Shown one piece after another: positions 1 to 8,143 of a DNA stretch of 63,048 bases (the stretch's first letter is position 1; each line of letters begins with the position of its first letter). The stretch is taken from the NCBI GenBank assembly GCA_032100225.1, contig DAMDJY010000001.1, positions 1 to 63,048 on the forward strand, written 5' to 3'. The notes beneath the pieces are model-generated. The model searched no databases and was not told the origin of the DNA. It saw nothing but the letters and a program-made list of their open reading frames with translations. Position numbers and translations under genes: made by a program. Source of the stretch: Mobilicoccus sp032100225 (GTDB lineage: Bacteria; Actinomycetota; Actinomycetes; Actinomycetales; Dermatophilaceae).

Positions 1-2
1 CC

Positions 3-1130
3 CAGAAGGGCCGCGGGTACCAGCACGCCCTCGACAACGCCGACGACGCCTTCCATGCGGTCGGCGTCATCAACCCCGAGACGGGTCTCCCGCTCGAGAT
101 CGCCGGCCGGAGCTGGACAGCCAACTTCTCCGACACCCTGTGTGAGCTGGGCGAAGAGCGTGACGACCTCGTCGCCGTCACCGCCGCGATGCTCATCCCG
201 GTCGGTCTGCGGGAGTTCGCCGAGGCCTACCCGGACCGCGTCTTCGACGTCGGCATCGCCGAGCAGCACGCCACCACGATGGCGGCCGGGCTCTCGTTCG
301 CCGGTCTGCACCCGGTCGTCGCCATCTACTCGACGTTCCTCAACCGCGCCTTCGACCAGATGCTCATGGACTGTGCGCTGCACCGCCAGGGCGTCACGTT
401 CGTCCTCGACCGTGCGGGTGTCACCGGCAACGACGGTGCCTCCCACAACGGGATGTGGGACTTCGCGCTCACCTCGGTCGTCCCCGGCATCCGTGTGGCC
501 GCACCGCGCGACGGTGAGCAGCTCGCCATCGCGTTGCGCGAAGCCGTCGCGATCGACGACGGGCCCACGGTGTTGCGATTCCCCAAGGGCTCCGAACCTC
601 GCCCGATTCCCGCAGTTGGACGCCGCGGCACCCTCGACGTGGTGGCCTTGCACCCCGCACCGGAGGGTCAGGCCGAACAGGTTCCCGACGCCGACGTCGA
701 GATCGCCGAACCGGCGCAGATCGCCCTCGACGAACCGGTTGACGTGCTGCTCGTCGGCGTGGGTGCCATGGTGCAGCCGGCCGTGGATGCCGCGTCCGTC
801 ATCGCCGAGTCCGGAGCCCGCGTCCAGGTCGTCGACCCCCGCTGGGTGCTGCCGATCAGCGACGACCTCGTCACCGCGGCCCGCTCCGCCGGCTACGTCG
901 CCGTCATCGAGGACCACGTCGCCGCCAACGGCATCGGCTCGGCACTGTCCGCCGCCCTCGCCGAGACCGGCGAGCCACTGCCTGTGCACCGCTTCGGCCT
1001 CAAGAAGGAATTCCTCGACCACGCCAGCCGCAGCCAGATCCTCGCCGACGCCGGCCTCACCGCCCCCGCCATCGCCGACACGATCACCGCAGCCCTGCGA
1101 CCCGAGCTGGTCACCGAACACACCTCCTGA
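3..1130 (+). CDS. dxs: 1-deoxy-D-xylulose-5-phosphate synthase, C-terminal part
   Basis: This enzyme condenses pyruvate and glyceraldehyde 3-phosphate to DXP, using thiamine diphosphate, in the first step of the MEP isoprenoid pathway in the cytoplasm. The reading frame is open from the left edge, so the gene is cut by the window: about 375 of the roughly 630 residues usual for the family remain. The visible part begins at the KGxGY motif and covers the pyrimidine-binding and C-terminal transketolase domains. The catalytic glutamate lies in GIAEQHA at visible residue 87, and RFPKGSEP follows. A strong hairpin terminator follows the stop. Identification is secure; the start lies outside the window. 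Confidence 0.96.
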   Translation, partial: QKGRGYQHALDNADDAFHAVGVINPETGLPLEIAGRSWTANFSDTLCELGEERDDLVAVTAAMLIPVGLREFAEAYPDRVFDVGIAEQHATTMAAGLSFAGLHPVVAIYSTFLNRAFDQMLMDCALHRQGVTFVLDRAGVTGNDGASHNGMWDFALTSVVPGIRVAAPRDGEQLAIALREAVAIDDGPTVLRFPKGSEPRPIPAVGRRGTLDVVALHPAPEGQAEQVPDADVEIAEPAQIALDEPVDVLLVGVGAMVQPAVDAASVIAESGARVQVVDPRWVLPISDDLVTAARSAGYVAVIEDHVAANGIGSALSAALAETGEPLPVHRFGLKKEFLDHASRSQILADAGLTAPAIADTITAALRPELVTEHTS

Positions 1131-1134
1131 CACA

Positions 1135-1182
1135 CGAAACCCGCACCCACCCGTTCACATTCACGGGTTGGTGCGGGTTTCG
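1135..1182. terminator. Hairpin terminator between dxs and the convergent murA-like gene
   Basis: Arms at 1135-1153 and 1164-1182 pair almost perfectly (one mismatch) around a 10-base loop, ending in a short T-run on the plus strand. The hairpin starts four bases after the dxs stop. As the facing gene also ends nearby, it may serve both strands. Confidence 0.85.
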
Positions 1183-1296
1183 TCATGCCAGAGACTGAGG
1201 TCAACTCAGATGTCGGGTCGATGGCGCCACTGACGTTCGATTCACGCTCGGCAGGTGCCGGGCTTCGCCGCGGCCCCTGCCTCACGCTCATCTCGG

Positions 1297-2832
1297 TCAG
1301 ATGTCGCGGAAGGTCTCGACCGTGGCACCCAAGTCGTTCAGACGCCGAGCCAGATCCTCGTACCCGCGGTTGATGACGTACACGTTGCGCAGCACCGAGG
1401 TGCCGGGCGCAGCGAGCATCGCGATGAGGATGACGACACCCGGGCGCAGCGCCGGCGGGCAGATGACCTCCGCCGCACGCCAGCGGGTGGGGCCGTCGAT
1501 GAGCACGCGGTGCGGGTCGAGGAGCTGCACCTTGGCGCCCACCTTGGTGAGCTCGGTCAGGTAGATCGCCCGGTTCTCGTACACCCAGTCGTGGATCATC
1601 GTGCGACCCTCGGCGCAGGCGGCGATGAGCGCGAAGAACGGCAGGTTGTCGATGTTGAGGCCGGGGAACGGCATCGGGTGGATCTTGTCGATCGGCGCCT
1701 TGAGCGGGCCGGGGATCGTCGTCAGATCGACCAGCCGCGTCTCACCGTTCGCGGAGCGGTACTCGTCCGTGAGCTCGAACTGCATGCCCATCTCGGTGAG
1801 CAGCGCCAGCTCGATCTCCATGAACTCGATGGGCACGCGGCAGATCGTGATCGAGGATTCGGTGACGACGGCCGCGGCCAGCAGGCTCATGGCCTCGATC
1901 GGGTCCTCGCTGGGGCAGTACTCCACGTCGACGTCGATGACGCTGCAGCCACGGACCGTCAGCGTCGTGGTGCCGATGCCGTCGATCTCGACGCCGAGCT
2001 TCTGCAGGTAGAAGCACAGGTCCTGCACCATGTAGTTGGGGCTGGCGTTGCGGATGACCGTCTCGCCGTCGTGCCGCGCGGCGGCCATGAGGGCGTTCTC
2101 GGTGACGGTGTCGCCACGCTCGGTGAGCACGATCGCGCGGGTCGGCGCCACATCGGGCTTGACGCTCGCGTGGTACATGCCGGTCGTCGCCTCGACGTTG
2201 AGCCCGAAGGGACGCAGCGCGGTCATGTGGGGCTCGATGGTGCGCGAGCCGAGGTCGCAGCCGCCGGCGTAGGGGAGCTCGAACCCGTCGAACTCGTGCA
2301 GCAGCGGGCCGAAGAACATGATGATCGTGCGGGTGCGGCGCGCGGCATCCTGGTCCATCGAGGCCAGGTCCAGCGTGGCCGGCGGAATGATCTCCAGGTC
2401 GCTGCTGTCAGGCAGCCAGCGCGTACGCACGCCGATGCTGGAGAGCACCTCGAGGATCCGGTTGACCTCTTCGATGCGCGCGATGTTGCGCAGCGTCGTG
2501 CGGCCCTTGTTGAGCAGCGAGGCGCACAGGAGCGCCACCGCGGCGTTCTTGCTGGTCTTGACGTCGATCGAGCCGTGCAGCTTGGTGCCGCCCTCGATGC
2601 GAAGGTTCTGGGGACCGGAGGAGCCCAGCGAGACGAACTCGGAGTCGAGGTTCGAGCCGATGCGGGAGAGCATCTCCAGGCTGAGGTTCTGTTTGCCCTG
2701 CTCGATGCGAACCACAGCGCTCTGGCTGGTGCCCAGCAGGTCGGCGAGTTCGTGCTGCGTCATGCCCCGGTGCTTTCGAGCTTCTCGAATCAGCGTTCCG
2801 ATGCGGGCCAGATAATCCTCGGTCATGGTCAT
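1297..2832 (-). CDS. murA: XRE-type DNA-binding domain fused to UDP-GlcNAc 1-carboxyvinyltransferase (MurA-like)
   Basis: The C-terminal ~435 residues are a complete EPT-fold MurA enzyme, which transfers enolpyruvate from PEP to UDP-GlcNAc in the first committed step of peptidoglycan synthesis. Key positions are present: Lys95 in TSKNAA, Cys192 in GGCDLGSR (the PEP-binding, fosfomycin-target position), Asp395 and Arg489 in the C-terminal RGYE. Residues about 9-63 form a helix-turn-helix of the XRE/Cro type (MTQHELADLLGTSQSAVVRIEQG). The usual MurA is about 420 residues; the extra ~75 here are this domain. The protein could therefore be an enzyme that also binds DNA, and a palindrome sits at its own start. 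Both ATGs at 2832 and 2826 are possible; no Shine-Dalgarno is evident. Such fusions occur as second MurA copies in other actinobacteria, so the main MurA may lie elsewhere. Confidence 0.9.
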   Translation of the reverse strand: MTMTEDYLARIGTLIREARKHRGMTQHELADLLGTSQSAVVRIEQGKQNLSLEMLSRIGSNLDSEFVSLGSSGPQNLRIEGGTKLHGSIDVKTSKNAAVALLCASLLNKGRTTLRNIARIEEVNRILEVLSSIGVRTRWLPDSSDLEIIPPATLDLASMDQDAARRTRTIIMFFGPLLHEFDGFELPYAGGCDLGSRTIEPHMTALRPFGLNVEATTGMYHASVKPDVAPTRAIVLTERGDTVTENALMAAARHDGETVIRNASPNYMVQDLCFYLQKLGVEIDGIGTTTLTVRGCSVIDVDVEYCPSEDPIEAMSLLAAAVVTESSITICRVPIEFMEIELALLTEMGMQFELTDEYRSANGETRLVDLTTIPGPLKAPIDKIHPMPFPGLNIDNLPFFALIAACAEGRTMIHDWVYENRAIYLTELTKVGAKVQLLDPHRVLIDGPTRWRAAEVICPPALRPGVVILIAMLAAPGTSVLRNVYVINRGYEDLARRLNDLGATVETFRDI

Positions 2833-2838
2833 GATGGT

Positions 2839-2854
2839 AACTCACATATGAGAT
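2839..2854 (-). promoter_or_regulatory. Candidate operator at the start of the XRE-MurA gene
   Basis: AACTCACATATGAGAT is a 16-base imperfect palindrome, 12 of 16 positions symmetric with CTCA/TGAG arms. It ends seven bases before the start codon and overlaps TATCTC/CATATG, which could act as a -10 element for a leaderless message. The gene encodes an XRE-type DNA-binding domain, so autoregulation is a reasonable inference, but nothing here proves binding. Confidence 0.45.
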
Positions 2855-2917
2855 AGCGGAAAGTTCAGCCTGGGCGTGTCGCAGGTGCCCCTCGCAGAAG
2901 ATTGCGCGGCCGATGTT

Positions 2918-2929
2918 GGTCGATCGACC
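2918..2929. promoter_or_regulatory. Perfect 12-base palindrome upstream of the XRE-MurA gene
   Basis: GGTCGATCGACC is self-complementary and lies about 85 bases upstream of the murA-like start, in the gap shared with the end of the fad operon. It could be a protein-binding site or a chance palindrome in GC-rich DNA; no function is assigned. Confidence 0.25.
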
Positions 2930-2972
2930 CAGTTTTGCATGGATCCTCGGTGATACCGGTTCCCAGCACGGC

Positions 2973-3012
2973 GACGGCGGGTCGCGCGCAGTGGAGGGCG
3001 CGACCCGCCGTC
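2973..3012 (-). terminator. Terminator of the fadA-fadB operon
   Basis: Arms at 2973-2987 and 2998-3012 are perfect 15-base complements around a 10-base loop. The hairpin begins 30 bases beyond the fadB stop on the minus strand, before the next minus-strand gene. Confidence 0.8.
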
Positions 3013-3041
3013 AATGCCTGTGACCTGGCGTGACCTGCATA

Positions 3042-5159
3042 TCAGGCAGGCAGGCTGGCCGCTCCGACAGGGAGGAACCGCTTGCCCGTGACCTTTTCGG
3101 CGATGCCCGAACGGTCCAGCAGCGGCGTGAGCCCGCCGTTCCAGAACGTGAATCCGGCACCGGTGATCATGCCGAGGTCGAGGTCCATCGGAGCCTGGAC
3201 GACACCCTCGTCGAGCATGAGGCGTGCCTCCTCGGCGAGTCCGGAGAGGACCTTCTCACGCACCTGCTCTGCGGTGAGCGGCGTCTTGCCCGCGCCGCTC
3301 TTCTCGTACAGGGCGGCGATCTCGGGGTCGACGATATGCTTGCCGTCCGACTCGATGTAGAAGGCGGGCTTCTTCATCTCGACGATGGTGCGCAGGTTCT
3401 CCGACACGCGGAAGCGCTCGGGGAACGCCTTGGCCAGGGTCTCGTTGTTGTGCAACGCGATGGCCGGTCCGACGAGGCCCATGAGCTGGAACGGGGGCAT
3501 CGGGGAGATGCCCGCGAACCCGGCGTCGGCCACGTCGATCGGCGTGCCCTCGTCGACGATGCCGGCCATGTCGCTCATGAAGCGACCCAGCAGGCGGTTG
3601 ACGATGAAGCTCGGGCTGTCCTTGACCAGGATCGTCGTCTTCTTGAGCTTCTCGCCGGTGGCGAACGCCGTGGCGAGCGTGGCGTCATCGGTCTTGTCAC
3701 CCGAGATGATCTCGAGCAGCGGCATGACGGCGACCGGGTTGAAGAAGTGGAAGCCGACGACCCGCTCGGGGTGGGCCAACTCGGAGGCCATCTCGGTGAT
3801 GGACAGCGACGAGGTGTTGGTCGCGAGCACGCACTCGGGCGAGACGACGGCCTCGACCTCGGCCCAGACCGTCTTCTTGACCGACATCTCCTCGAACACG
3901 GCCTCGATGACGAACTCGGCGTCGGCGAAGCCGTCCTTGCTCGTGGAGCCCGTGATGAGTGCCTTGTAGCGGTTGGCCTTGTCGCCCGAGAGACGGCCCT
4001 TGGCCGCGAGCTTGTCGAGCTCGGCGTGCACGTAGGCGACGCCCTTGTCGACGCGGCTCTGGTCGAGGTCGGTCATGACGACCGGCACCTGGAGGCGACG
4101 CACGAACAGCAACGCGAGCTGGCTGGCCATGAGGCCGGCGCCGACGATGCCGACCTTGGTGACCTTGCGGGCCAGGGACTTGTCGGGAGCACCGGCAGGA
4201 CGCTTGGCGCGACGCTGCACGAGGTCGAAGGCGTAGAGGCCCGAGCGGACCTCCTCACCCATGAGCAGGTCGGCGAGGCCCTCGTTCTCCTGCTCGTACC
4301 CCTCGCTCTTGGAGGTGGTGCGTGCGGCGGAGATGACGTCCAGCGCCCGGTAGGGGGCGGGGGAGTAGCCACCGGTACGAGCGTCGGCGATCGCGCGGCC
4401 CTTGGCCACCGCGGCCTCCCACGTCTTCTCGTCACGGTCGACCTGCGGGCGCTCGACGGTGACAGAACCGTCGATGACACCGGCGGCCCACTGCAGCGAG
4501 CGGACGAGGAAGTCGGCCGGCTCGAAGAGCTGGTCGAACAGCCCGAGCTGTGCAGCCTTGGGGCCGTTGATCATCCGGTTCTGCGAGAGGGCGTTCTCGA
4601 CGATGAGCGTGACGGCCTTCTCGGGTCCGACCAGGTTGGGGGTCAGCCAGCAGCCGCCCCATCCGGGCAGGAGTCCGAGGAAGCACTCGGGGAACGCGAT
4701 CATCGGCACGTCCGTGGAGACCGTGCGGTAGTCGCAGTTGAGCGCGATCTCGAGGCCACCGCCGAGGGCAGCACCGTTGACGAACGCGAAGCTCGGCACG
4801 CCCAGGTCGGCGAAGCGCGCGAACACGTCGTGACCCAGAGCGGCGATGGCGCGGGCCTGCTCGCGCTGGGACACGGCGCTGATGCCGGCTAGGTCGGCGC
4901 CGACGGCGAACACGAACGGCTTGCCCGTGATGCCGACGCCGACGATCTCACCGGCAGCGGCTCGCGCCTTGAGGGTGTCCAGAGCCTCGCCCAGACCGGT
5001 GACGGTCTGCGGGCCGAGGGTCGTGGGCTTGGTGTGGTCCATGCCGTTGTCGAGCGTGATGAGCGCGAAGGTGCCTGCGCCGCCGGGCAGTTCGACGTCG
5101 CGGACCAGGCTCTTGCTGATCACCTCGTCCGGAAAGATAGACGCGAAATCCAGGCTCAT
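3042..5159 (-). CDS. fadB: Fatty-acid oxidation complex alpha subunit (enoyl-CoA hydratase / 3-hydroxyacyl-CoA dehydrogenase)
   Basis: This 705-residue bifunctional enzyme hydrates 2-enoyl-CoA and oxidises the resulting 3-hydroxyacyl-CoA with NAD. Residues about 20-240 form the crotonase domain, with the oxyanion-hole region NGAALGGGLE. The NAD-binding Rossmann fold starts near residue 330 at KVGIVGAGLMASQLA, followed by 3-hydroxyacyl-CoA dehydrogenase motifs (NTSSLSIT, VGFHFFNPV) and the C-terminal helical domain. The ATG at 5159 is chosen because GGAGG lies about eight bases upstream and because ATGA overlaps the stop of fadA, which implies translational coupling. A longer open frame upstream is only a shadow of fadA. 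FadB and FadJ types cannot be separated with confidence from sequence alone. Confidence 0.93.
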   Translation of the reverse strand: MSLDFASIFPDEVISKSLVRDVELPGGAGTFALITLDNGMDHTKPTTLGPQTVTGLGEALDTLKARAAAGEIVGVGITGKPFVFAVGADLAGISAVSQREQARAIAALGHDVFARFADLGVPSFAFVNGAALGGGLEIALNCDYRTVSTDVPMIAFPECFLGLLPGWGGCWLTPNLVGPEKAVTLIVENALSQNRMINGPKAAQLGLFDQLFEPADFLVRSLQWAAGVIDGSVTVERPQVDRDEKTWEAAVAKGRAIADARTGGYSPAPYRALDVISAARTTSKSEGYEQENEGLADLLMGEEVRSGLYAFDLVQRRAKRPAGAPDKSLARKVTKVGIVGAGLMASQLALLFVRRLQVPVVMTDLDQSRVDKGVAYVHAELDKLAAKGRLSGDKANRYKALITGSTSKDGFADAEFVIEAVFEEMSVKKTVWAEVEAVVSPECVLATNTSSLSITEMASELAHPERVVGFHFFNPVAVMPLLEIISGDKTDDATLATAFATGEKLKKTTILVKDSPSFIVNRLLGRFMSDMAGIVDEGTPIDVADAGFAGISPMPPFQLMGLVGPAIALHNNETLAKAFPERFRVSENLRTIVEMKKPAFYIESDGKHIVDPEIAALYEKSGAGKTPLTAEQVREKVLSGLAEEARLMLDEGVVQAPMDLDLGMITGAGFTFWNGGLTPLLDRSGIAEKVTGKRFLPVGAASLPA

Positions 5160-6388
5160 CGGGTGGCCTCCGTATTCGTCGACGCGATGCTGGGGACGTA
5201 GTCGCTGTGGTGGGGGTTCTCCCAGATGACAGCCACGCCCATGCCGATGCCGATGCACATGGCCGTCATGCCGTAGCGCACCGAGGGGTCCTCCTCGAAC
5301 TGGCGGGCCAGGTTGTTGCACAACCGGATACCAGAGCTGGCGAGGGGGTGACCGACCGCGATGGCGCCGCCGTACTTGTTGACCTTGGACGAGTCGTCGG
5401 GGATACCGAAGTGGTCGAGGAAGGACAGCACCTGAACGGCGAAGGCCTCGTTGATCTCGAACAGGCCAATGTCGTCGATGCTCAGGCCGGCCTGGTCCAG
5501 CGCCTTCTCGGCGGCGGGGACGGGACCGTAACCCATGATCTCGGGCTCGCAGCCGACGAACGACCAGTTGACCAGGCGCATCTTGGTGCCCAGGCCCATC
5601 TCGTGCGCCGCCTTCTCTGAGGCGAGGACGCAGGCCGTGGCGCCGTCGTTGAGTCCGGCGCTGTTGCCGGCGGTGACGCGACCGTGGGGGCGGAACGGGG
5701 TCTTGAGAGCACCCAGCGCCTCCAACGTGACGCCTGCACGCGGCGGCTCGTCCTTGGTGGCGAGGCCCCAGCCGAGCTCCGCGGTGCGGATCGCGACGGG
5801 CACGAGGTCGGGCTGGATCTTGCCCGCCTGGTAGGCCGCTTCGGTCTTGTCCTGGCTGCCCTTGGCGTAGGCGTCGCTGCGCTCCTTGGTGAGCTGCGGG
5901 AACCGGTCGTGCAGGTTCTCCGCCGTGTTGCCCATCGAGAGAGCCTCGGGGTCGACCAGCTTCTCGCTGATCAGCCGCGGGTTGGGGTCCATGCCCTCGC
6001 CCATCGGGTGACGCCCCATGTGCTCGACGCCGGCCGCGATGGCCACGTCGATGGCGCCGAAGCCGATCGCGCCTGCCGTGGTGGTGATGGCGGTCATGGC
6101 GCCGGCACACATGCGGTCGATGGAGTATCCCGGCGTCGTCTGCGGGATGCCGGAGAGCAGAACGGCAAGACGCCCGAGGGTCAGGCCCTGGTCGCCGATC
6201 TGCGTGGTGGCCGCGAGAGCGACCTCACCGATGCGCTCCGGCGGAAGCTCGGGGTTGCGGTGAAGAAGTTCGCGGATGCAGGCGACGACGAGATCGTCGG
6301 CCCGGGTCTGGGCGTAGATGCCCTTGTCTCCCGCCTTGCCGAACGGTGTACGCACACCATCGACGAAGACGACCTCTGCTCGTGACAC
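5156..6388 (-). CDS. fadA: Acetyl-CoA C-acyltransferase (3-ketoacyl-CoA thiolase)
   Basis: This thiolase cleaves 3-ketoacyl-CoA with CoA in the last step of beta-oxidation and should work with the overlapping fadB product. The protein has 410 residues. The nucleophilic cysteine is in DRMCAGAM near residue 90, the histidine in GGAIAVGHPLASSG, the NEAFA motif is present, and the second cysteine is in MCIGIGMG near the C-terminus. The start is placed at GTG 6388, with AGGAGG eight bases upstream, not at the in-frame ATG 11 codons earlier, which has no ribosome site. It is the first gene of a two-gene operon; a palindrome overlapping its -10 region suggests repression by a fatty-acid regulator. 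Confidence 0.93.
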   Translation of the reverse strand: MSRAEVVFVDGVRTPFGKAGDKGIYAQTRADDLVVACIRELLHRNPELPPERIGEVALAATTQIGDQGLTLGRLAVLLSGIPQTTPGYSIDRMCAGAMTAITTTAGAIGFGAIDVAIAAGVEHMGRHPMGEGMDPNPRLISEKLVDPEALSMGNTAENLHDRFPQLTKERSDAYAKGSQDKTEAAYQAGKIQPDLVPVAIRTAELGWGLATKDEPPRAGVTLEALGALKTPFRPHGRVTAGNSAGLNDGATACVLASEKAAHEMGLGTKMRLVNWSFVGCEPEIMGYGPVPAAEKALDQAGLSIDDIGLFEINEAFAVQVLSFLDHFGIPDDSSKVNKYGGAIAVGHPLASSGIRLCNNLARQFEEDPSVRYGMTAMCIGIGMGVAVIWENPHHSDYVPSIASTNTEATR

Positions 6389-6438
6389 GGAAGGCCTCCT
6401 ACAGGCTTGGGCATGCTTCATCGCATGCGTGTCATGTC

Positions 6439-6459
6439 CCGACCTATATTACTGGTCGG
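6439..6459 (-). promoter_or_regulatory. Candidate operator and -10 element of the fadA-fadB operon
   Basis: Perfect six-base arms CCGACC and GGTCGG are separated by nine bases. On the minus strand the spacer contains TAATAT, a good -10 hexamer, about 50 bases before the fadA start. GACC/GGTC palindromes are typical of TetR-family fatty-acid regulators in actinobacteria, so repression of this operon is a plausible inference. No regulator gene is visible nearby. Confidence 0.5.
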
Positions 6460-6555
6460 TACGGTCCTTGTCTCTCCCCGATTTCAGTGGGTGACCTCAC
6501 GTTCCGATCGCCCACCGGCGCAGGTGAGCTCGTCGCCCTCTCGCGCAGAGAGGGC

Positions 6556-8127
6556 TTACGCCTCAATCGCCTCACTGAACACCCTGGCCAGCACTGGAGC
6601 CGCGATCTGTGCCTGCCACGGACGAGCACCCAGATCGAGCAGGCTCGCCTCGGCTCCGGCCTCGCTGAGGTCGGTGGGAGGCTCCCAGATGGCGCGACGC
6701 AACGTGTCGGGGGAGAGCAGGTTCTCCAGCGGGATGCGGTGAGCCTCGGCGAAGGTCGAGAGCTCCTCGCGGGCCATCGCCAGGCGTGCCGCGGCCACGG
6801 GGTCGCGGTCGGCCCACGACTTGGGCGGCGGGGGTCCCTGGGAGGGCACAGACGTCGGCGGCAACTGGCTGTCCGGCAGATCCAGGGCCCGGCGCACGGC
6901 CGCAGACCAGATCTCCGGGTTGCGGCGGACGACCTTGTGGCTGGACGCCGAGGCAGCGGCGGCGTCCGTGGTCGGAGCGGCCGTCGACAGAGCGACGAGG
7001 ACAGCATCCGGGGCCACCCGGCCCGGCGACGTATCGCGCTTGCGGGCGAGATCGTCTCGGGCGTACCAGAGTTCACGCACGATCGCGGCCATGCGCGGGG
7101 TGCGCAGGCGACGCAGACCGGACACACGCCGCCACGGGTCGGTGCGCACGGCGTGACCGGTGAACGAGGTCAGCGCCTCGAACTCCTGACGGGCCCACTC
7201 GGCCTTGCCCTGGGACTCAAGATCGGCGGCCATGGCGTCGCGGACCTCGGCCAGACACTCGACGTCCAACGCCGCGTAGCGCAGCCAGTCCTCGGGCAAC
7301 GGGCGGGTGGACCAGTCGACGGCCGAGTGCTCCTTGGCCAGGGAGAACCCGAGGTAGTGCTCGATGACGGCAGCCAGTCCGACCCGCGGCAGGCCCACCA
7401 GTCGGGCTCCGAGTTCGGTGTCGAACAGGGTGGTCGGGTGCAGGCCCACCTCGCGCAGGCACCCCAGGTCCTGGGTGGCCGCGTGCAGGATCCACTCGAC
7501 TCCCTCGACCGCGTCGTTGATGGGCGACAGATCCGGGCACGCGATGGGGTCGATGAGCCAGGTTCCGGCTCCCTCTCGACGCACCTGCACCAGGTAGGCG
7601 CGCTGCCCGTAGCGGTAGCCGGAGGCGCGTTCGGCGTCGATGGCGAACGGGCCCGAACCCGCGCGCAGAGCCGCCGCGGCCTCCATGAGGGTGTGCTCGT
7701 CGACGACGACATCGGGGATTCCGTCTCGGGGTTCGGTGAGAACCTCCACCGGGGTCGTCTCGGTGGAGATGTCCTCACCTGACGCCACAGGGACCTGACC
7801 GGGGGTGTCGTCGGCGTCATCGGCATAGGTCCCGACGTCGTCGGCGTCCTTGCCGGTCAGTGTCGCGCGAGCCTCGCCACTCGCCTGCGCGTCGCCCCGG
7901 TGGCTGCGGCCGTGGCCGTCAGCGTCGTCGTGCTGCGTGCTCTTGTTCCGCGCGCCCTTGTCTCGGGTCTCCTCGTTCCGCGTCTCCTCGCGCCCCGTGT
8001 TCTCGTACTGCGAGTCGGCGATGTCGCGGTCGTCGTCGCGGTGCCTGCGCGGGCGCGGCTGCGGGTGCTCCGGGTACTCCGGGTACTCCGGGGGAGTGAA
8101 GGGGTCGGTCAGGTAAGACATGGACAT
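6556..8127 (-). CDS. rnd: Ribonuclease D-like 3'-5' exonuclease with HRDC domain
   Basis: The DEDD exonuclease fold lies at about residues 140-310: the DxE pair is in AIDAERASG, the second aspartate in HAATQDLGCL, and the last motif in YAALDVECLAEV. A helical HRDC nucleic-acid-binding domain follows near the C-terminus (LSTFAEAHRIPLENLLSPDTL). The first ~130 residues are hydrophilic and low in complexity, rich in Asp, Glu, Arg and Thr, and are not part of the enzyme core. The family trims 3' ends of tRNA and other structured RNA. The gene lies 16 bases after a DUF3000 gene, the usual actinobacterial neighbour, and both probably share a message. A GAAAG upstream favours ATG 8127 over 8121. Confidence 0.9.
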   Translation of the reverse strand: MSMSYLTDPFTPPEYPEYPEHPQPRPRRHRDDDRDIADSQYENTGREETRNEETRDKGARNKSTQHDDADGHGRSHRGDAQASGEARATLTGKDADDVGTYADDADDTPGQVPVASGEDISTETTPVEVLTEPRDGIPDVVVDEHTLMEAAAALRAGSGPFAIDAERASGYRYGQRAYLVQVRREGAGTWLIDPIACPDLSPINDAVEGVEWILHAATQDLGCLREVGLHPTTLFDTELGARLVGLPRVGLAAVIEHYLGFSLAKEHSAVDWSTRPLPEDWLRYAALDVECLAEVRDAMAADLESQGKAEWARQEFEALTSFTGHAVRTDPWRRVSGLRRLRTPRMAAIVRELWYARDDLARKRDTSPGRVAPDAVLVALSTAAPTTDAAAASASSHKVVRRNPEIWSAAVRRALDLPDSQLPPTSVPSQGPPPPKSWADRDPVAAARLAMAREELSTFAEAHRIPLENLLSPDTLRRAIWEPPTDLSEAGAEASLLDLGARPWQAQIAAPVLARVFSEAIEA

Positions 8128-8143
8128 CGATATCGGCGTTCTT

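Noticed and set aside
1255..2856. A 533-codon open frame on the plus strand opposite the murA-like gene
   Set aside because: It is a GC-rich antisense shadow with a biased His/Asp/Glu/Arg composition and no family similarity; the minus strand encodes a complete MurA.
3042..6110. A single 1022-residue minus-strand frame covering fadB and part of fadA
   Set aside because: The first ~315 codons are an out-of-frame shadow of the thiolase gene. The real fadB start is ATG 5159, with a ribosome site and an ATGA overlap.
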